From NCBI GenBank assembly GCA_041394705.1, contig JAWKHS010000008.1, positions 124,001-188,000 of the forward strand: a stretch of DNA of 64,000 nucleotides, written 5' to 3'. Positions 18,024-25,660 of the stretch are shown piece by piece. The first letter of the stretch is position 1. The number at the start of each line of letters is the position of its first letter. Position numbers and translations under genes: made by a program. The notes beneath the pieces are model-generated. The model saw nothing but the letters and a program-made list of their open reading frames with translations. It did no database searches and was not told the origin of the DNA. This stretch comes from Vicinamibacterales bacterium (lineage in GTDB: Bacteria > Acidobacteriota > Vicinamibacteria > Vicinamibacterales > UBA2999).

Positions 18024-19124
18024 TCAGCGCACGGGGATGAGAGGAATCTTCCCCTTGTGCTTGATGGCGTTCTCGCGGGCGCGGAGGGCGCAGCGGATGG
18101 CGACCTGTTCGGCCAGGGAGAAGAACGCGCGGCCGGCCGGGGAGTTGGGCTCCGCGATCACGAGCGGCACGCCCCGATCGCCGCCCACGCGGATGGGCTG
18201 ATAGACGGGCAGTCGGCCCAGGAACGGGACGTCCATCTCGCCGGCGAGCTGCTCGCCGCCGCCGTGGCCGAAGATGTCGCTCTCGACGTGGCAGTTCGGA
18301 CACGCGTAGTAGCTCATGTTCTCCACCAGCCCGAGCGGCGGGATCGTGAGCTTCTCGTACATCTTCACGGCGCGCCGCGTGTCGGCGAGCGACACCACCT
18401 GCGGCGTCGTCACGACCACGGCGCCGGCGACCTTCACCGTCTGGCTGAGCGAGAGCGCGACGTCGCCCGTGCCCGGCGGCATGTCGATGATCAGGTAGTC
18501 CAGGTCGCGCCACGCCACCTCGGTGAAGAACTGGCGGATGGCGCTGTGCAGCATCGGGCCGCGCCAGATGAGGGCCTGATCGTCCTTGGCGAGGAAGGCC
18601 ATCGAGACGATCTGGATGCCGAACTTCTCGGCGGGGGTGATCTTCTGTCCGTCGGTGCCGAGCTCGGCCGAGAGGCCGAACATGATCGGCACGTTGGGGC
18701 CGTAGACGTCGCCGTCCAGGATGCCCACCTTCGCGCCCATCTCGGCCAGGGCCAGGGCGAGGTTGACGGACACCGTGGTCTTGCCGACGCCGCCCTTGCC
18801 CGCGCCGACGGCGATGATGTTCTTCACCGTCGGGAGCGGCGGCTGACCGTGCTCCGGCCTGGTCACGGCCTTCACGTTCGCGGTCACGGCGACCTCGACG
18901 CCCTCGACGCCCGGCACCGCGGCCACCGCGGCCTCGGCGGCGTCGCGGAGCTGGCGCCGTGCGGGATGGGCCGGCGTCGGCAGTTCCAGGGTGAAGCGCA
19001 CGCGCGCGCCGTCCACCTGGACGTCCTTGGGCATCCCCAGGGTCACGAGGTCGGCGCCGAACTCCGGGTCGATCACGCGGCCCAGCGCTTCCATCACCGC
19101 GGCCGGCTGCAGCCCCTCTGCCAT
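18024..19124 (-). CDS. mrp: Mrp/NBP35-type Fe-S carrier ATPase
   Basis: 366 residues. The N-terminal MIP18/DUF59 domain (residues ~1-85, VMEALGRVIDPEFG) is followed by a deviant Walker A P-loop, GKGGVGKTT (residues 109-117), and the MinD/ParA-like core (DGDVYGPN, IDMPPGTGD). The CPNC motif near residue 265 is the conserved cysteine pair that binds a bridging [4Fe-4S] cluster in ApbC/Nbp35. It holds and transfers Fe-S clusters in the cytoplasm. The ATG at 19124 was chosen over in-frame GTGs just upstream because an AGGGGGG element sits at suitable spacing. It diverges from the DUF4870 gene. Confidence 0.95.
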   Translation of the reverse strand: MAEGLQPAAVMEALGRVIDPEFGADLVTLGMPKDVQVDGARVRFTLELPTPAHPARRQLRDAAEAAVAAVPGVEGVEVAVTANVKAVTRPEHGQPPLPTVKNIIAVGAGKGGVGKTTVSVNLALALAEMGAKVGILDGDVYGPNVPIMFGLSAELGTDGQKITPAEKFGIQIVSMAFLAKDDQALIWRGPMLHSAIRQFFTEVAWRDLDYLIIDMPPGTGDVALSLSQTVKVAGAVVVTTPQVVSLADTRRAVKMYEKLTIPPLGLVENMSYYACPNCHVESDIFGHGGGEQLAGEMDVPFLGRLPVYQPIRVGGDRGVPLVIAEPNSPAGRAFFSLAEQVAIRCALRARENAIKHKGKIPLIPVR

Positions 19125-19310
19125 CACCACCCCCCCTGCGACATCCGATCAAGCTTACCCCACGGTTCCGGGCCGAGCGGCGGGTCGGCGGACCGGACGG
19201 CGGCGCGCCGCCGCCGGCGTCTCACTGGAAGCTGGCAGCTCCGGAGGCCATTGTGTAGACTCCACCTCGGCCGGTCGCCCAGGCGCGGCCCGGAAAAAGG
19301 AGATACTCCG

Positions 19311-19679
19311 ATGGCAGACGCCAGCACCCCTCCCCCGATTCCGAACGCCGGCGCGCCGTCGAGCAACCGGGGCGTGATGATCGTGCTCTCCTACCTGTGG
19401 CTCCTCGCCCTGGTGCCCCTGCTCGTCGAGAAGGAAGACAAAGAGGTTCAGTGGCACGCCAAGCACGGCATCGTGCTGATGGTCGCCGAGATCGTGTTCT
19501 GGATCGCGGTCACGATCGTCCAGATGGCCCTCGGGACGATCCTGGGCTGCGTCGTCGGACTCTTGAGCTTCGTCGTCTGGATCGGCATCGTCGTCCTGCA
19601 CATCCTCGCGATCGTGAAGGGCGTGAACGGCGGCCGCCTGATCATCCCGGGCGTCTCGCAGTACGCGGACCGGCTCTGA
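19311..19679 (+). CDS. DUF4870-type small membrane protein
   Basis: 122 residues: Pro-rich cytoplasmic N-terminus, then three hydrophobic segments (VMIVLSYLWLLALVPLLV; IVLMVAEIVFWIAVTIV; LLSFVVWIGIVVLHILAIV) with the hallmark WHAKHGIVL between the first two. This matches the DUF4870/Tic20-like family of unknown function. The start is well supported: AAGGAGA seven bases upstream of the ATG, and a TAGACT hexamer at 19256-19261 as a possible -10. Confidence 0.88.
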   Translation: MADASTPPPIPNAGAPSSNRGVMIVLSYLWLLALVPLLVEKEDKEVQWHAKHGIVLMVAEIVFWIAVTIVQMALGTILGCVVGLLSFVVWIGIVVLHILAIVKGVNGGRLIIPGVSQYADRL

Positions 19680-19776
19680 TTCGAGCCAGGTCCGGACCGA
19701 TGGCGGACGGCGCCGGGCATCGAACCCCGCGGGCCCTCGGTCCGTCGCCGACGCCGTCGCCCGGATCGACCGGCCC

Positions 19777-20089
19777 ATGATCCGCACCCTCAAGGTGCTC
19801 GCGGCGCTCGCCCTGGTGGCCCTCGCGGTGGACGTGTCACGGGCGCCGGAGGCCCAGGTCGGCGCGCGCGCCGCCGTGGCCGCCATCCACGTCTATCAGG
19901 CCACGCTGTCGCGGGTCTTCGCCGCCGGCGGCGTCGCCTGCCGCTTCGAGCCCACGTGCAGCCACTACGGCGAGGTCGTGATCGCGCGCTTCGGGCTGTA
20001 CGGGCGGCTGGATGGCCGCGCGGCGCGTGCTCCGCTGCGGGCCGTGGACGCCGGCGGGGACGATCGATCCGCCGCCCACCGCGGGCTGA
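19777..20089 (+). pseudogene. yidD: YidD membrane-insertion factor, frameshifted
   Basis: The first ~77 codons encode a YidD N-terminal extension and the hallmark CRFEPTCSHYGEVVIARFGLY. Immediately after, at about 20005-20010, the frame breaks. Reading +1 gives GGWMAARRVLRCGPWTPAG and TIDPPPTAG, then a TGA at 20087, which matches the family end (E. coli YidD: RFG-x3-GSW...RVLKCHP...DPVP). One inserted or two missing bases explain it. In the frame as sequenced, translation runs on to 20526 into non-homologous sequence across the opposing gene. YidD assists YidC/Sec membrane insertion. Its usual rnpA/yidC neighbours are absent here. Confidence 0.8.
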
Positions 20090-20091
20090 CC

Positions 20092-20499
20092 CTACGTCGC
20101 GGCGGCGGGTGGCGGCGGCGTGGGCTCGAAGACGTGCCGGCCCTCGTTGTGGAGGAGCACCCAGCACGCGTAGGCGCCCAGGGCGGTGCCGAACGGCAGG
20201 AGCGGCAGGTTGCCGATGGCGAGGCCCAACGCCAGGAGCCGCGCGCGCGGGCCGTGCGCGGCGAGCGCGCGGCCGACCCACGTGTGCAGGGCCGCCCACA
20301 ACAGGGCGATGCCGGCCAGCGCGCCCATCGCCACCGCCGTGACCCCGGCCGCGACGGTCGATCCGGTGGCGACCGGTCCCGACACCCGCGCGATGGCGGC
20401 CGCGCCGCCCGTCAGGGCCAGCGCCGCCGCGCCGACGATGGCGAACACGGCGCCCCAGACCCGATAGAGCTGTGCCAGGAAGTCGACGTGGCGGATCAC
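20092..20499 (-). CDS. Small integral membrane protein
   Basis: 135 residues with three or four predicted helices (FAIVGAAALALTGG; AAGVTAVAMGALAGIALLWAA; LALGLAIGNLPLLPFGTALG). It has a C-terminal GAYACWVLLHNEGRHVF motif recurrent in uncharacterised small bacterial membrane proteins. The start is a GTG overlapping the upstream gene's stop by 4 bp (GTGA), so it is co-translated with the DnaJ-zinc-finger-like gene. It ends 2 bp from the yidD stop on the other strand. Function unknown. Confidence 0.75.
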   Translation of the reverse strand: MIRHVDFLAQLYRVWGAVFAIVGAAALALTGGAAAIARVSGPVATGSTVAAGVTAVAMGALAGIALLWAALHTWVGRALAAHGPRARLLALGLAIGNLPLLPFGTALGAYACWVLLHNEGRHVFEPTPPPPAAAT

Positions 20500-20948
20500 A
20501 GCACCGCGACCCGCACTTCGACGTGAGCGCGGTGGCCGCGGGGGTGCGCCACGGAGAAGGCGAACCGGGCGCCGTCGGCCACGCCGGCCGGCACCGTGAC
20601 GGTGAGGGGATAGCGCTCGGTCGCGACGCCCGTGCCATCGCAGGGCGAACACGCGTCGTCCCACGTCTCGCCGCGGCCGCCGCAGCCCGGGCAGGCGCGG
20701 GTCAGCGGCACGTCGATCGGCACGCGCACGCCGGTCCCGGCCTCGGCCGGCGAGAGCGCCAGGTGCGCGACGAGCGGCGGCGACTCGACGGTGTCGCCGA
20801 AACTGGCGCGCATGCGGCCGATCGGGCCCAGCATCGACGGGAAGTCGATGGCGACCTCGTCGGACAGGGTCCGCCCGATCTCCCGCTCGAACTCCGGCGA
20901 GGTCTCGGTGGCCGTCCAGCCGTCGGCGACGCTCCAATAGCGGGGCAT
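20496..20948 (-). CDS. DnaJ-like protein lacking a J domain
   Basis: 150 residues. The central part has two CxxCxGxG-type elements of the DnaJ zinc finger (CPGCGGRG and CSPCDGTG), only half of the usual four. They are followed by a C-terminal beta-sandwich segment like DnaJ substrate-binding domain II (LTVTVPAGVADGARF). There is no HPD-bearing J domain, so it cannot stimulate DnaK in the normal way. The N-terminus (MPRYWSVADGW...) is unique. It is probably a zinc-binding, substrate-holding protein. The start at 20948 is the ATG giving a folded N-terminus; the frame opens further upstream only through a perfect hairpin. Confidence 0.75.
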   Translation of the reverse strand: MPRYWSVADGWTATETSPEFEREIGRTLSDEVAIDFPSMLGPIGRMRASFGDTVESPPLVAHLALSPAEAGTGVRVPIDVPLTRACPGCGGRGETWDDACSPCDGTGVATERYPLTVTVPAGVADGARFAFSVAHPRGHRAHVEVRVAVL

Positions 20949-20955
20949 GACGCGA

Positions 20956-20980
20956 AGCGCGCGCCCCCGGGGCGCGCGCT
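20956..20980. promoter_or_regulatory. Perfect 12-bp hairpin upstream of DnaJ-like gene
   Basis: Arms 20956-20967 and 20969-20980 are perfectly complementary with a one-base centre (AGCGCGCGCCCC type). It lies just upstream of the minus-strand start at 20948, so it would be in the leader mRNA or act as a protein-binding palindrome. Confidence 0.45.
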
Positions 20981-21002
20981 CCCGTACGATAGGAGTGGGG
21001 TG

Positions 21003-21024
21003 CGGCGTTGTCAAGACAACGCCG
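21003..21024. promoter_or_regulatory. Palindromic operator candidate
   Basis: A perfect 10-bp inverted repeat (21003-21012, AA, 21015-21024; core TTGTCAAGACAA) lies in the divergent gap between the DnaJ-like gene and the zinc-ribbon gene. Its size and symmetry fit a dimeric repressor site. Confidence 0.5.
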
Positions 21025-21073
21025 ATACGACGGCAGACGTTCCGCGTCAGTGGACGCCGGGGGTTGCCGAAGC

Positions 21074-21244
21074 ATGCAGAAGGAATGTCCGCAGTGCGGG
21101 GAGACGATGCGCCTCAACGTGCGCGAGGAGGTGCGCTACATCCCGGGCACCCCGGAAGTCTCGCGCCGGTCGATTCGCGAGTGGATCTGCCCCGACTGCG
21201 ACTACTTCGAGGAAGTCGAGCCCGACGAGGAGATCGACGGCTGA
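21074..21244 (+). CDS. Small zinc-ribbon protein
   Basis: 56 residues. Two CxxC knuckles (CPQCGE at residues 5-10 and CPDCDY near residue 40) frame a short beta-hairpin-like centre, a classic rubredoxin-like zinc ribbon. The C-terminus is acidic (EEVEPDEEIDG). ATG at 21074; no strong ribosome site. The family function is unknown. It diverges from the DnaJ-like gene, sharing the palindromic region, and precedes hemD by 60 bp. Confidence 0.75.
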   Translation: MQKECPQCGETMRLNVREEVRYIPGTPEVSRRSIREWICPDCDYFEEVEPDEEIDG

Positions 21245-21288
21245 CGCCGCGCGCCCGTCGGCCGTTCGCGCCCGGCCGGTAGTACCGC

Positions 21289-21294
21289 TACACT
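21289..21294 (+). promoter_or_regulatory. Candidate -10 of the hem locus
   Basis: TACACT ends 10 nt before the GTG of hemD, with no ribosome site between; this fits a leaderless promoter for the heme locus. No convincing -35. Confidence 0.4.
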
Positions 21295-21304
21295 CGGCTG
21301 CGTC

Positions 21305-22066
21305 GTGCGGGAGGTCGCTCATCCGGGCTGGCGGATCTGTATGACGCGGGACGAGGGCGCGGACGGCGCGCTCAGCTCGGCCCTCGCCAGCGCCGGGCTG
21401 CTGCCCTGCCCGTGCCCGCTCCTCACCGAAGCCCCGCCCGCCGATCCCACCCCCCTGGCCCGTGCGGCCGCCAGGCTCGGGGCCTACGACTGGATCGTCG
21501 TGGCGAGCGCCCGAAGCGTCGCGGCGCTGCGTATGGCCGCCGGCGCCTGGCCTCGTGGCGTCCGGACGGCCGCCGTCGGCGCGGCCACCGCCCGCGCGCT
21601 CGTGGACGCCGGTGCGGCGCCGCCGCCGGTGGTGGGCGACGGAGGCGCCGAGCCCCTGTGGCGCGTCCTCGCGAACGCCGCGGCGTGGCCCGGCCTCGAC
21701 GTCCTGGTGCCGACCACGCCGGGCGGGCGGCCGTTCCTGGCCGAGGCCTTGCGCGGCGCGGGCGCCCGCGTGGATCTGGTCGAGGCCTACCGCATGGTGC
21801 CGCGCGCGCCCGAAGCCATCCGGGCGGACTGGCGCCAGGCGGCGCCCGACGCGGCGGTCGTGGCGAGCCCGCGGGCGGCGGCGGCGCTCGTCCACGCCGT
21901 CGGGCGCGAGCCTCTGACGGCCCTTCGCGCGGTGGTCGCCATCGGGTCCACCACGGCAGAGGCGCTGTCGTCCCTCGGCGTCCCCTGCCGCGTGCCGTCC
22001 GCCGCGGACTTCCCCGCCGTGGCGCGCCTGCTGCAGGATCTCAGTCGAGCGGAGCCCGTACGATGA
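21305..22066 (+). CDS. hemD: Uroporphyrinogen-III synthase
   Basis: 253 residues. It closes and flips ring D of hydroxymethylbilane to give uroporphyrinogen III. The family is poorly conserved, but the pattern fits: N-terminal RICMTRDEGADGAL, YDWIVVASARSVAAL, the crossover YRMVPRAPEAIR, VVASPRAAAALV and the near-C-terminal AIGSTTAEALSSLG. The GTG at 21305 is needed to complete the first beta strand. Its stop overlaps the sensor kinase ATG (ATGA), so it is coupled to the two-component genes rather than directly to hemA. Confidence 0.88.
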   Translation: MREVAHPGWRICMTRDEGADGALSSALASAGLLPCPCPLLTEAPPADPTPLARAAARLGAYDWIVVASARSVAALRMAAGAWPRGVRTAAVGAATARALVDAGAAPPPVVGDGGAEPLWRVLANAAAWPGLDVLVPTTPGGRPFLAEALRGAGARVDLVEAYRMVPRAPEAIRADWRQAAPDAAVVASPRAAAALVHAVGREPLTALRAVVAIGSTTAEALSSLGVPCRVPSAADFPAVARLLQDLSRAEPVR

Positions 22067-23340
22067 CGGTCCAGGTGCCAGGCGCCGACGCGGTGTTCGA
22101 TCGCACGTTCGTCGAGTGCAGCATGCTCGGCTTCCAGTCGGTCCTGACGCTGCTGCTCGCCATCGCGTGCGCCGTGCTCTGGCGTCGTGGCCAGGGCGAG
22201 TTCTTCCTGACGTGGTCGGCCGCGTGGGCGGTCTACGTCGTCCGGCTGGCCTGCATGTCCGCGTTCCTCGTGCGCCGCGATCTGGTGTGGCTGTTCCTCC
22301 ACCAGGCGGCGACGGGGGTGAGCGCGCTCCTGCTGCTGGCCGCGGCCCTGCAGTTCTCGCGCGGCTTCAGGCTCCGCCCCGCACACGCCCTGGGCGTCCC
22401 GCTGGCCATCGGCTGGGCGTGGCTGGTGATCTACGGCCTGGGCAGCATGGTGGCCGCCGGCATCAGCGCCACGATCCTGCTGGCGGGCGTCACGATCTGG
22501 ACGGGCGTGGTGTTCTGGCGCGTCCGGAACGACGTGCCGAGCGGCGCGGCGCGCAGCCTCGGCATCGTCTTCGTGTTCTGGGGCCTGCATCACCTGGACT
22601 ACCCGCTCGTGCGCGGATTCGGCGCGGCCGTGCTGTACGGCGTGTTCATCGACGTCCTGGTGCTCTTCGCGATCGGGCTCGGCCTGCTCTTCTTCGTCCT
22701 GGCCGGCGAGCGGCACCGCCTCGCCGCGCGCACGGTGGAACTCGAGCAGCTCACGCGGCTGATGCTCCGGGTGCAGGAGGACGAGCGCCGGCGGATCGCC
22801 CGCGAGCTGCACGACGAGGCGGGCCAGGTGCTGACCGCGGTCAAGATCGAGCTCGAGCTGGAAGGCAAGGCCGAAGCCGGGGCCATGGTGGGGCGCGCGC
22901 TGCACCAGGTGCGGCACCTGAGCGACCTGCTGCGGCCGTCCGCGCTCGACGACCTGGGCCTGGTGGCGGCGCTGCGCGCGCTCGTCGAGGACTTCTCGAC
23001 GCGCACGCGGCTGGCGGTCACGCTCGACCTCGACGGCGGGAACCGGGCGCTGCCGCCGGACGTGGAGGTCGTCGTGTACCGCGTGGTGCAGGAGGCGTTG
23101 ACCAACGTGGCGCGCCACGCGCGGGCATCGTCGGTCCACGTCGCGCTGGCCGGCGATTCCGGCCACGTGGGCATCGAGGTCGTCGACGACGGACAGGGCC
23201 TGGGCCAGGCCGAACCGCACCTCGGGTGGCTCGGCATGCGCGAGCGCGTCGCCGCCACCGGCGGGCGGCTCAGCATCGACCCCGGGCTCGGCGGCGGCGT
23301 GCAGCTCCGCGCGTGGATTCCGATAGGCGGCGCGTCGTGA
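22063..23340 (+). CDS. NarL-class membrane sensor histidine kinase
   Basis: 425 residues. About seven hydrophobic helices (residues ~20-225) form a membrane sensor with no recognisable extracytoplasmic domain. They are followed by a HisKA_3 dimerisation helix with phospho-accepting His250 (RIARELHDEAGQ) and a HATPase_c domain (N box EALTNVARHARA; G1 DDGQGLG; GMRERV). It phosphorylates the response regulator encoded next, with a GTGA overlap. Its position inside the heme locus suggests it senses something tied to heme or respiration (redox, oxygen, membrane state); that is inference. Confidence 0.9.
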   Translation: MTVQVPGADAVFDRTFVECSMLGFQSVLTLLLAIACAVLWRRGQGEFFLTWSAAWAVYVVRLACMSAFLVRRDLVWLFLHQAATGVSALLLLAAALQFSRGFRLRPAHALGVPLAIGWAWLVIYGLGSMVAAGISATILLAGVTIWTGVVFWRVRNDVPSGAARSLGIVFVFWGLHHLDYPLVRGFGAAVLYGVFIDVLVLFAIGLGLLFFVLAGERHRLAARTVELEQLTRLMLRVQEDERRRIARELHDEAGQVLTAVKIELELEGKAEAGAMVGRALHQVRHLSDLLRPSALDDLGLVAALRALVEDFSTRTRLAVTLDLDGGNRALPPDVEVVVYRVVQEALTNVARHARASSVHVALAGDSGHVGIEVVDDGQGLGQAEPHLGWLGMRERVAATGGRLSIDPGLGGGVQLRAWIPIGGAS

Positions 23341-23999
23341 CCGACACACCGATCAGGGTCGTGCTCGCCGACGATCACACGCTCGTCCGGGCGGGCATCC
23401 GCCGCATTCTCGAAGGCCAGGCGGGCTTCGAGGTGATCGCGGAGGCGTCCACGGGCGCGGACGCCGTCGCGCTGGTGGGTCGCCACTCGCCCGACGTGCT
23501 GGTGCTGGACGTGAGCATGCCGGACGGCGACGGCATCGAGGTGCTCCGCAAGTTGAGACAGGCGCCCCCGGCGCACCCTCCACGGATCGTGGTCCTCACC
23601 ATGTATGCCGGGCGCGAGTACGTCGCGCGCGCGATGCGCGAGGGCGCCGATGCGTACCTGCTGAAGGACTCGGCGGTGCAGGACCTGGTGACGGCGGTCA
23701 GGGCGGTGATGGCCGGGCGCCGCTACTTCAGCCCCGCCGTGCAGGACGTCATGGCCGACTGGGTCGGCGGGCGTTCGAACGCCGGGCCCCAGGGACTCAC
23801 CGAGCGCGAACGGGAAGTCCTGGAATGGCTGGCCCGGGGATGCTCGAGCCGCGAGGTGGCCGGGCACCTCGCCATCAGCGTCCGGACGGTCGAGACCCAC
23901 CGGGCGAACCTGATGCAGAAGCTGGACGTGAAATCCGTGGCAACCCTGATCCAGGTGGCCATCCGCGAGGGGCTCATCTCGCCCCCCGCCGCTCAGTAG
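23337..23999 (+). CDS. NarL/LuxR-family response regulator
   Basis: 220 residues. Receiver domain (acidic ADDH, phospho-acceptor Asp58 in VLVLDVSMPDG, Thr in VVLTMYAG, Lys in YLLKDS) and a C-terminal LuxR-type helix-turn-helix (LTEREREVLEWLARGCSSREVAGHLAIS, VRTVETHRANLM). The start is the GTG overlapping the kinase stop by 4 bp. A hairpin follows its stop and two inverted repeats precede hemA, so direct control of the hemA promoter is a reasonable guess. Confidence 0.93.
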   Translation: MTDTPIRVVLADDHTLVRAGIRRILEGQAGFEVIAEASTGADAVALVGRHSPDVLVLDVSMPDGDGIEVLRKLRQAPPAHPPRIVVLTMYAGREYVARAMREGADAYLLKDSAVQDLVTAVRAVMAGRRYFSPAVQDVMADWVGGRSNAGPQGLTEREREVLEWLARGCSSREVAGHLAISVRTVETHRANLMQKLDVKSVATLIQVAIREGLISPPAAQ

Positions 24000-24006
24000 T
24001 CCGGCA

Positions 24007-24030
24007 CGCCTCCGTAGTAGTACGGAGGCG
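24007..24030 (+). terminator. Hairpin between response regulator and hemA
   Basis: A 10-bp perfect stem (24007-24016 with 24021-24030) with a GTAG loop lies 7 nt after the response-regulator stop. It could be a terminator or attenuator separating hemD and the two-component genes from hemA. Its core (TCCGTAGTAGTACGGA) could also be a dimeric regulator site. Confidence 0.45.
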
Positions 24031-24039
24031 GATCGGTAG

Positions 24040-24077
24040 TCCCCCGAATTGTCCCGGTGGGCGGGGGACCCTACGCT
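24040..24077 (+). promoter_or_regulatory. Inverted repeat and candidate -10 before hemA
   Basis: TCCCCCG (24040-24046) and CGGGGGA (24062-24068) form an inverted repeat with a 15-nt spacer. It is directly followed by TACGCT (24072-24077), 14 nt before the hemA ATG. This is a plausible regulated promoter giving a very short leader. Confidence 0.4.
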
Positions 24078-24091
24078 GGGCTGGGCATCTC

Positions 24092-25660
24092 ATGGCCAGC
24101 CACACGTCCAGCGGGCATGCGACAGCGGTGGAAGCGCCACCGGTGGCGGCCGCCTGGCCGGCCGGCGGCGAGAGCGGCCTCGAGACGCTCCGTGCCCTGA
24201 CGCTGAACCACCGCACCGTCGGCCTGCATGCGCTGTCCGACGCCTCGGTCGGCGCCGATCACGCGGCCGCCCTGCACGAACGCCTGCACGAGGCCGGCGT
24301 GACCTCGGTGGTCCTGGCCACGTGCAACCGGACGGAGCTCTACTGGCAGGCGCGCACGCCGGACGACGATCGGATCGTCCTGGACGAGTTCGCGGCCACC
24401 GTGCGGGCCACCGTCGCGCCGCACTTCTTCCGCGGCGCCCTCGCCGCCGAGCACCTGTTCCGCGTGTGCTCCGGCCTCGAGTCGCTGGTCCTGGGCGAAG
24501 CCGAGATCCTCGGCCAGGTGCGCTCGGCCCTCGACGGCTGCGGCCACGCCGGGCCGTTCCTCACGGGCGTCGTCCGGGCGGCGCTGCGCACCGGCCGGGC
24601 CGCCCGCGCGGAGACGGCCATCGGCGTCGGCGCGACGTCGGTCGCCTCGGCCTCGGTGAAACTGCTGGCCACGCACCTGCGCCTCGCCGACAGCCGCGTG
24701 CTGGTGGTGGGCGCCGGCGCCACCGGGCTGAAGGTCGCGCGTCAACTGCGCGCGCTCGGCGTGAAGGAACTGGTGCTCGCCAACCGCACGCGTGAGCGCG
24801 CCGACGCGCAGGCGGGACTGGTCGGCGCGGACAGCGTCGGCCTCGACGACCTCGGGCGCGAGGTGGCCGCCGCCGACGCCATCGTGGGCGCCGCGGCCGC
24901 GCCTGACGTCCTGGTCACCGAGGCGATGCTCGCGGCGGCGGCGACGGCCCGCGGCGGCCGGGTGCTCGTCACCGTGGACCTCTCGATGCCGCCCGTCATC
25001 GCGGCGCCGGACCTGGCGGGCCTCGTCCGCCTCGATCTCACTGCCATCGAGCGCCACGTGGCCCGCGAGCAGGACAAGCGCGCCGGCGAGATTCCGCGCG
25101 TGGACGCCGTCGTGGCGCGGGACCTCACCTTCCTGCGCTCCTGGGCGCGCCAGCAGGCGCTTCGGCCGCTCTTCGCGAGCCTGCGGCGAACGGTCGAGGG
25201 TCTGCGGCCCTCGGAGCTGACCCACGTCCAGGAGGTGCTCGGCGTCGCCCGGGGCACGGATGCGGCGGCCCTCGATCGCCTCAGCCGGCGCCTGCTCGAC
25301 CGTGTGACCGCCCCGCCCGAGCCCGGCGGCCAGGCGGGCGCCGAGGCGGAGGCCGAGTTCTTCCGGCGCCTGCTCGCATCGAGTCTACCTTCATGTCCCC
25401 GCTCCGTCTCGGCGCCCGGGGCAGTGCGCTCGCGCTGTGGCAGGCGCGCCACGTCGCCGCGCGTCTCACCGGGGACGGCGTCGCCGTGGAGCTCGTGGAG
25501 ATCGTGTCCACCGGCGACCAGGTGGTGGACGTGCCGCTCGCCGACGTGGAGGGCACGGGCTTCTTCACCGCGACGCTCGAGCGCGCCCTCCTCGACGGCC
25601 GCGTCGACCTGGCCGTGCACAGCTGCAAGGACCTCCCCGTCGGGGAGACGCCAGGGCTGA
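24092..25660 (+). CDS. hemA: Glutamyl-tRNA reductase with stop-loss extension
   Basis: 522 residues as sequenced. The first ~434 are a normal glutamyl-tRNA reductase: catalytic Cys78 in LATCNRTELYW, ESLVLGEAEILGQVR, NADPH-binding VVGAGATGLKVARQL, ELVLANRT, and the C-terminal dimerisation helices ending ...AEFFRRLLAS. It makes glutamate-1-semialdehyde, the first committed step of the C5 pathway. No stop codon exists in this frame where the family ends. Translation continues through the hemC start for 268 nt to the TGA at 25658, adding ~88 Arg/Ser/Pro-rich, out-of-frame residues. The other two frames also lack a nearby stop, so a simple one-base error does not restore the end. Confidence 0.9.
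   Translation: MASHTSSGHATAVEAPPVAAAWPAGGESGLETLRALTLNHRTVGLHALSDASVGADHAAALHERLHEAGVTSVVLATCNRTELYWQARTPDDDRIVLDEFAATVRATVAPHFFRGALAAEHLFRVCSGLESLVLGEAEILGQVRSALDGCGHAGPFLTGVVRAALRTGRAARAETAIGVGATSVASASVKLLATHLRLADSRVLVVGAGATGLKVARQLRALGVKELVLANRTRERADAQAGLVGADSVGLDDLGREVAAADAIVGAAAAPDVLVTEAMLAAAATARGGRVLVTVDLSMPPVIAAPDLAGLVRLDLTAIERHVAREQDKRAGEIPRVDAVVARDLTFLRSWARQQALRPLFASLRRTVEGLRPSELTHVQEVLGVARGTDAAALDRLSRRLLDRVTAPPEPGGQAGAEAEAEFFRRLLASSLPSCPRSVSAPGAVRSRCGRRATSPRVSPGTASPWSSWRSCPPATRWWTCRSPTWRARASSPRRSSAPSSTAASTWPCTAARTSPSGRRQG

Noticed and set aside
17575..20015. Programmed ribosomal frameshifting in the MFS and yidD genes
   Set aside because: No slippery heptamer or downstream structure at either break, and neither family uses recoding; decay or sequencing error is simpler.
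24092..25660. A fused HemA-HemC bifunctional protein
   Set aside because: hemC is in a different frame with its own ATG; the HemA extension does not encode HemC sequence.
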